Shown one piece after another: positions 63,811-64,000 of a DNA stretch of 64,000 nucleotides (position 1 is its first letter; the number at the start of each line of letters is the position of its first letter). The position numbers and the translations under genes are program-made. The notes beneath the pieces were generated by a model. The model saw only the letters and a program-made list of their open reading frames with translations. It searched no databases and was not told where the DNA came from. The DNA is from Halobacillus hunanensis (GTDB taxonomy: Bacteria; Bacillota; Bacilli; Bacillales; Halobacillaceae): positions 310,001 to 374,000 of the forward strand of contig NZ_FVZB01000006.1 of NCBI RefSeq assembly GCF_900166655.1. Direction: 5' to 3'.

Positions 63811-63849
63811 GATCACAATTGATAAGGATTATCATTATCAATTGTGATC
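63811..63849. promoter_or_regulatory. Fur-type operator within an extended palindrome
   Basis: The minus strand contains TGATAATGATAATCC, matching the Fur box TGATAATNATTATCA in its left half, inside a perfect palindrome with 15-base arms GATCACAATTGATAA / TTATCAATTGTGATC. Predicts iron-repressed expression of the lipoprotein gene. Confidence 0.75.
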
Positions 63850-63880
63850 ATATCCCTATTCTGGCTGTTTGTCAACTTAT

Positions 63881-63926
63881 TAAAAAGTCTCTAACTATGA
63901 ACAATAAAGTTCTTAGTTAGAGACTT
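63881..63926 (-). terminator. Terminator after the partial SDR gene
   Basis: Perfect 13-base stem AAGTCTCTAACTA / TAGTTAGAGACTT, five bases past the SDR stop. Confidence 0.85.
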
Positions 63927-63930
63927 ACAA

Positions 63931-64000
63931 CTAAAGTGCTTTTACTAAGCCGCCATCGATCACAAGAGATTGTCCAGTCAAATATGTGTTCCCGCCGGAG
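63931..64000 (-). CDS. Short-chain dehydrogenase, C-terminal end (5' part outside window)
   Basis: The minus strand reads SGGNTYLTGQSLVIDGGLVK followed by two residues and a TAG stop at 63931-63933. LTGQSLVIDGG is the standard C-terminal motif of classical SDR oxidoreductases. Only about 23 residues are visible; the substrate is not inferable. Confidence 0.85.
   Translation of the reverse strand, partial: SGGNTYLTGQSLVIDGGLVKAL

Overview
The window looks like chromosomal DNA of a Gram-positive, low-to-moderate GC member of the Bacillaceae, most likely a halotolerant Halobacillus-type genus. The support is indirect: HutP antitermination, nadBCA divergent from a nifS-like gene, a Rap/Phr-type cassette, immune inhibitor A, YesL, YitT and YczE proteins, AGGAGG-type ribosome sites, TTG/GTG starts and many CcpA-type cre boxes. 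No rRNA, tRNA, CRISPR array, prophage or plasmid replication gene was seen. The only intact insertion sequence is an IS1182-family element.

Layout. 1-780: 3' end of a Rap-like TPR regulator plus a short exported Phr-like peptide gene. 780-3167: secreted M6 metalloprotease. 3429-12265: a long minus-strand sugar operon (binding protein, two permeases, LacI regulator, ThuA protein, two Gfo/Idh/MocA oxidoreductases, a TIM-barrel isomerase, YesL), resembling the E. coli ycj / 3-keto-sugar layout; it has no ABC ATPase and no glycosidase. 12607-14648: acyltransferase and YitT. 14828-18327: histidine utilisation genes (hutP, hutH, YuiF-like carrier) with a CcpA-controlled promoter and a HutP-type terminator. 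18394-20241: IS1182 element. 20253-22003: PanF-type symporter with YhdT partner. 22202-23296: a tandem P-loop protein.

23341-30835: a gentisate-route aromatic degradation locus (FAD hydroxylase, fumarylpyruvate-hydrolase-type enzyme, DinB-fold putative thiol-dependent isomerase, gentisate dioxygenase, IclR regulator, AAHS aromatic acid permease, DoxX), with several cre-like boxes. 30903-44574: a second IclR, then an acyl-CoA ligase, SDR, alpha/beta hydrolase, atypical KASIII-like protein and an orphan 61-residue protein behind a complete Liv-type ABC importer, preceded by a 1079-residue MalT/BTAD-type regulator. The four enzyme families are those of OleABCD, but the KASIII-like protein has His where the catalytic Asn is expected. 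44716-49433: NAD biosynthesis (nadB, nadC, nadA) divergent from a nifS-like gene across a NiaR/NadR-like operator.

49638-64000: mostly single-gene units: AtoE-type carrier, a membrane transporter gene interrupted by an in-frame TGA, MBL hydrolase, amino acid permease, LysE exporter, small proteins, EamA transporter, secreted M28 peptidase, YczE protein, GapN-type dehydrogenase, Fur-box-controlled siderophore-binding lipoprotein, and the 3' end of an SDR gene.

The most distinctive non-coding signal is a three-copy family of near-perfect palindromes (3324-3374, 54114-54174, 62708-62750). The arms are identical over 16 bases; the outer bases differ between copies but still pair.
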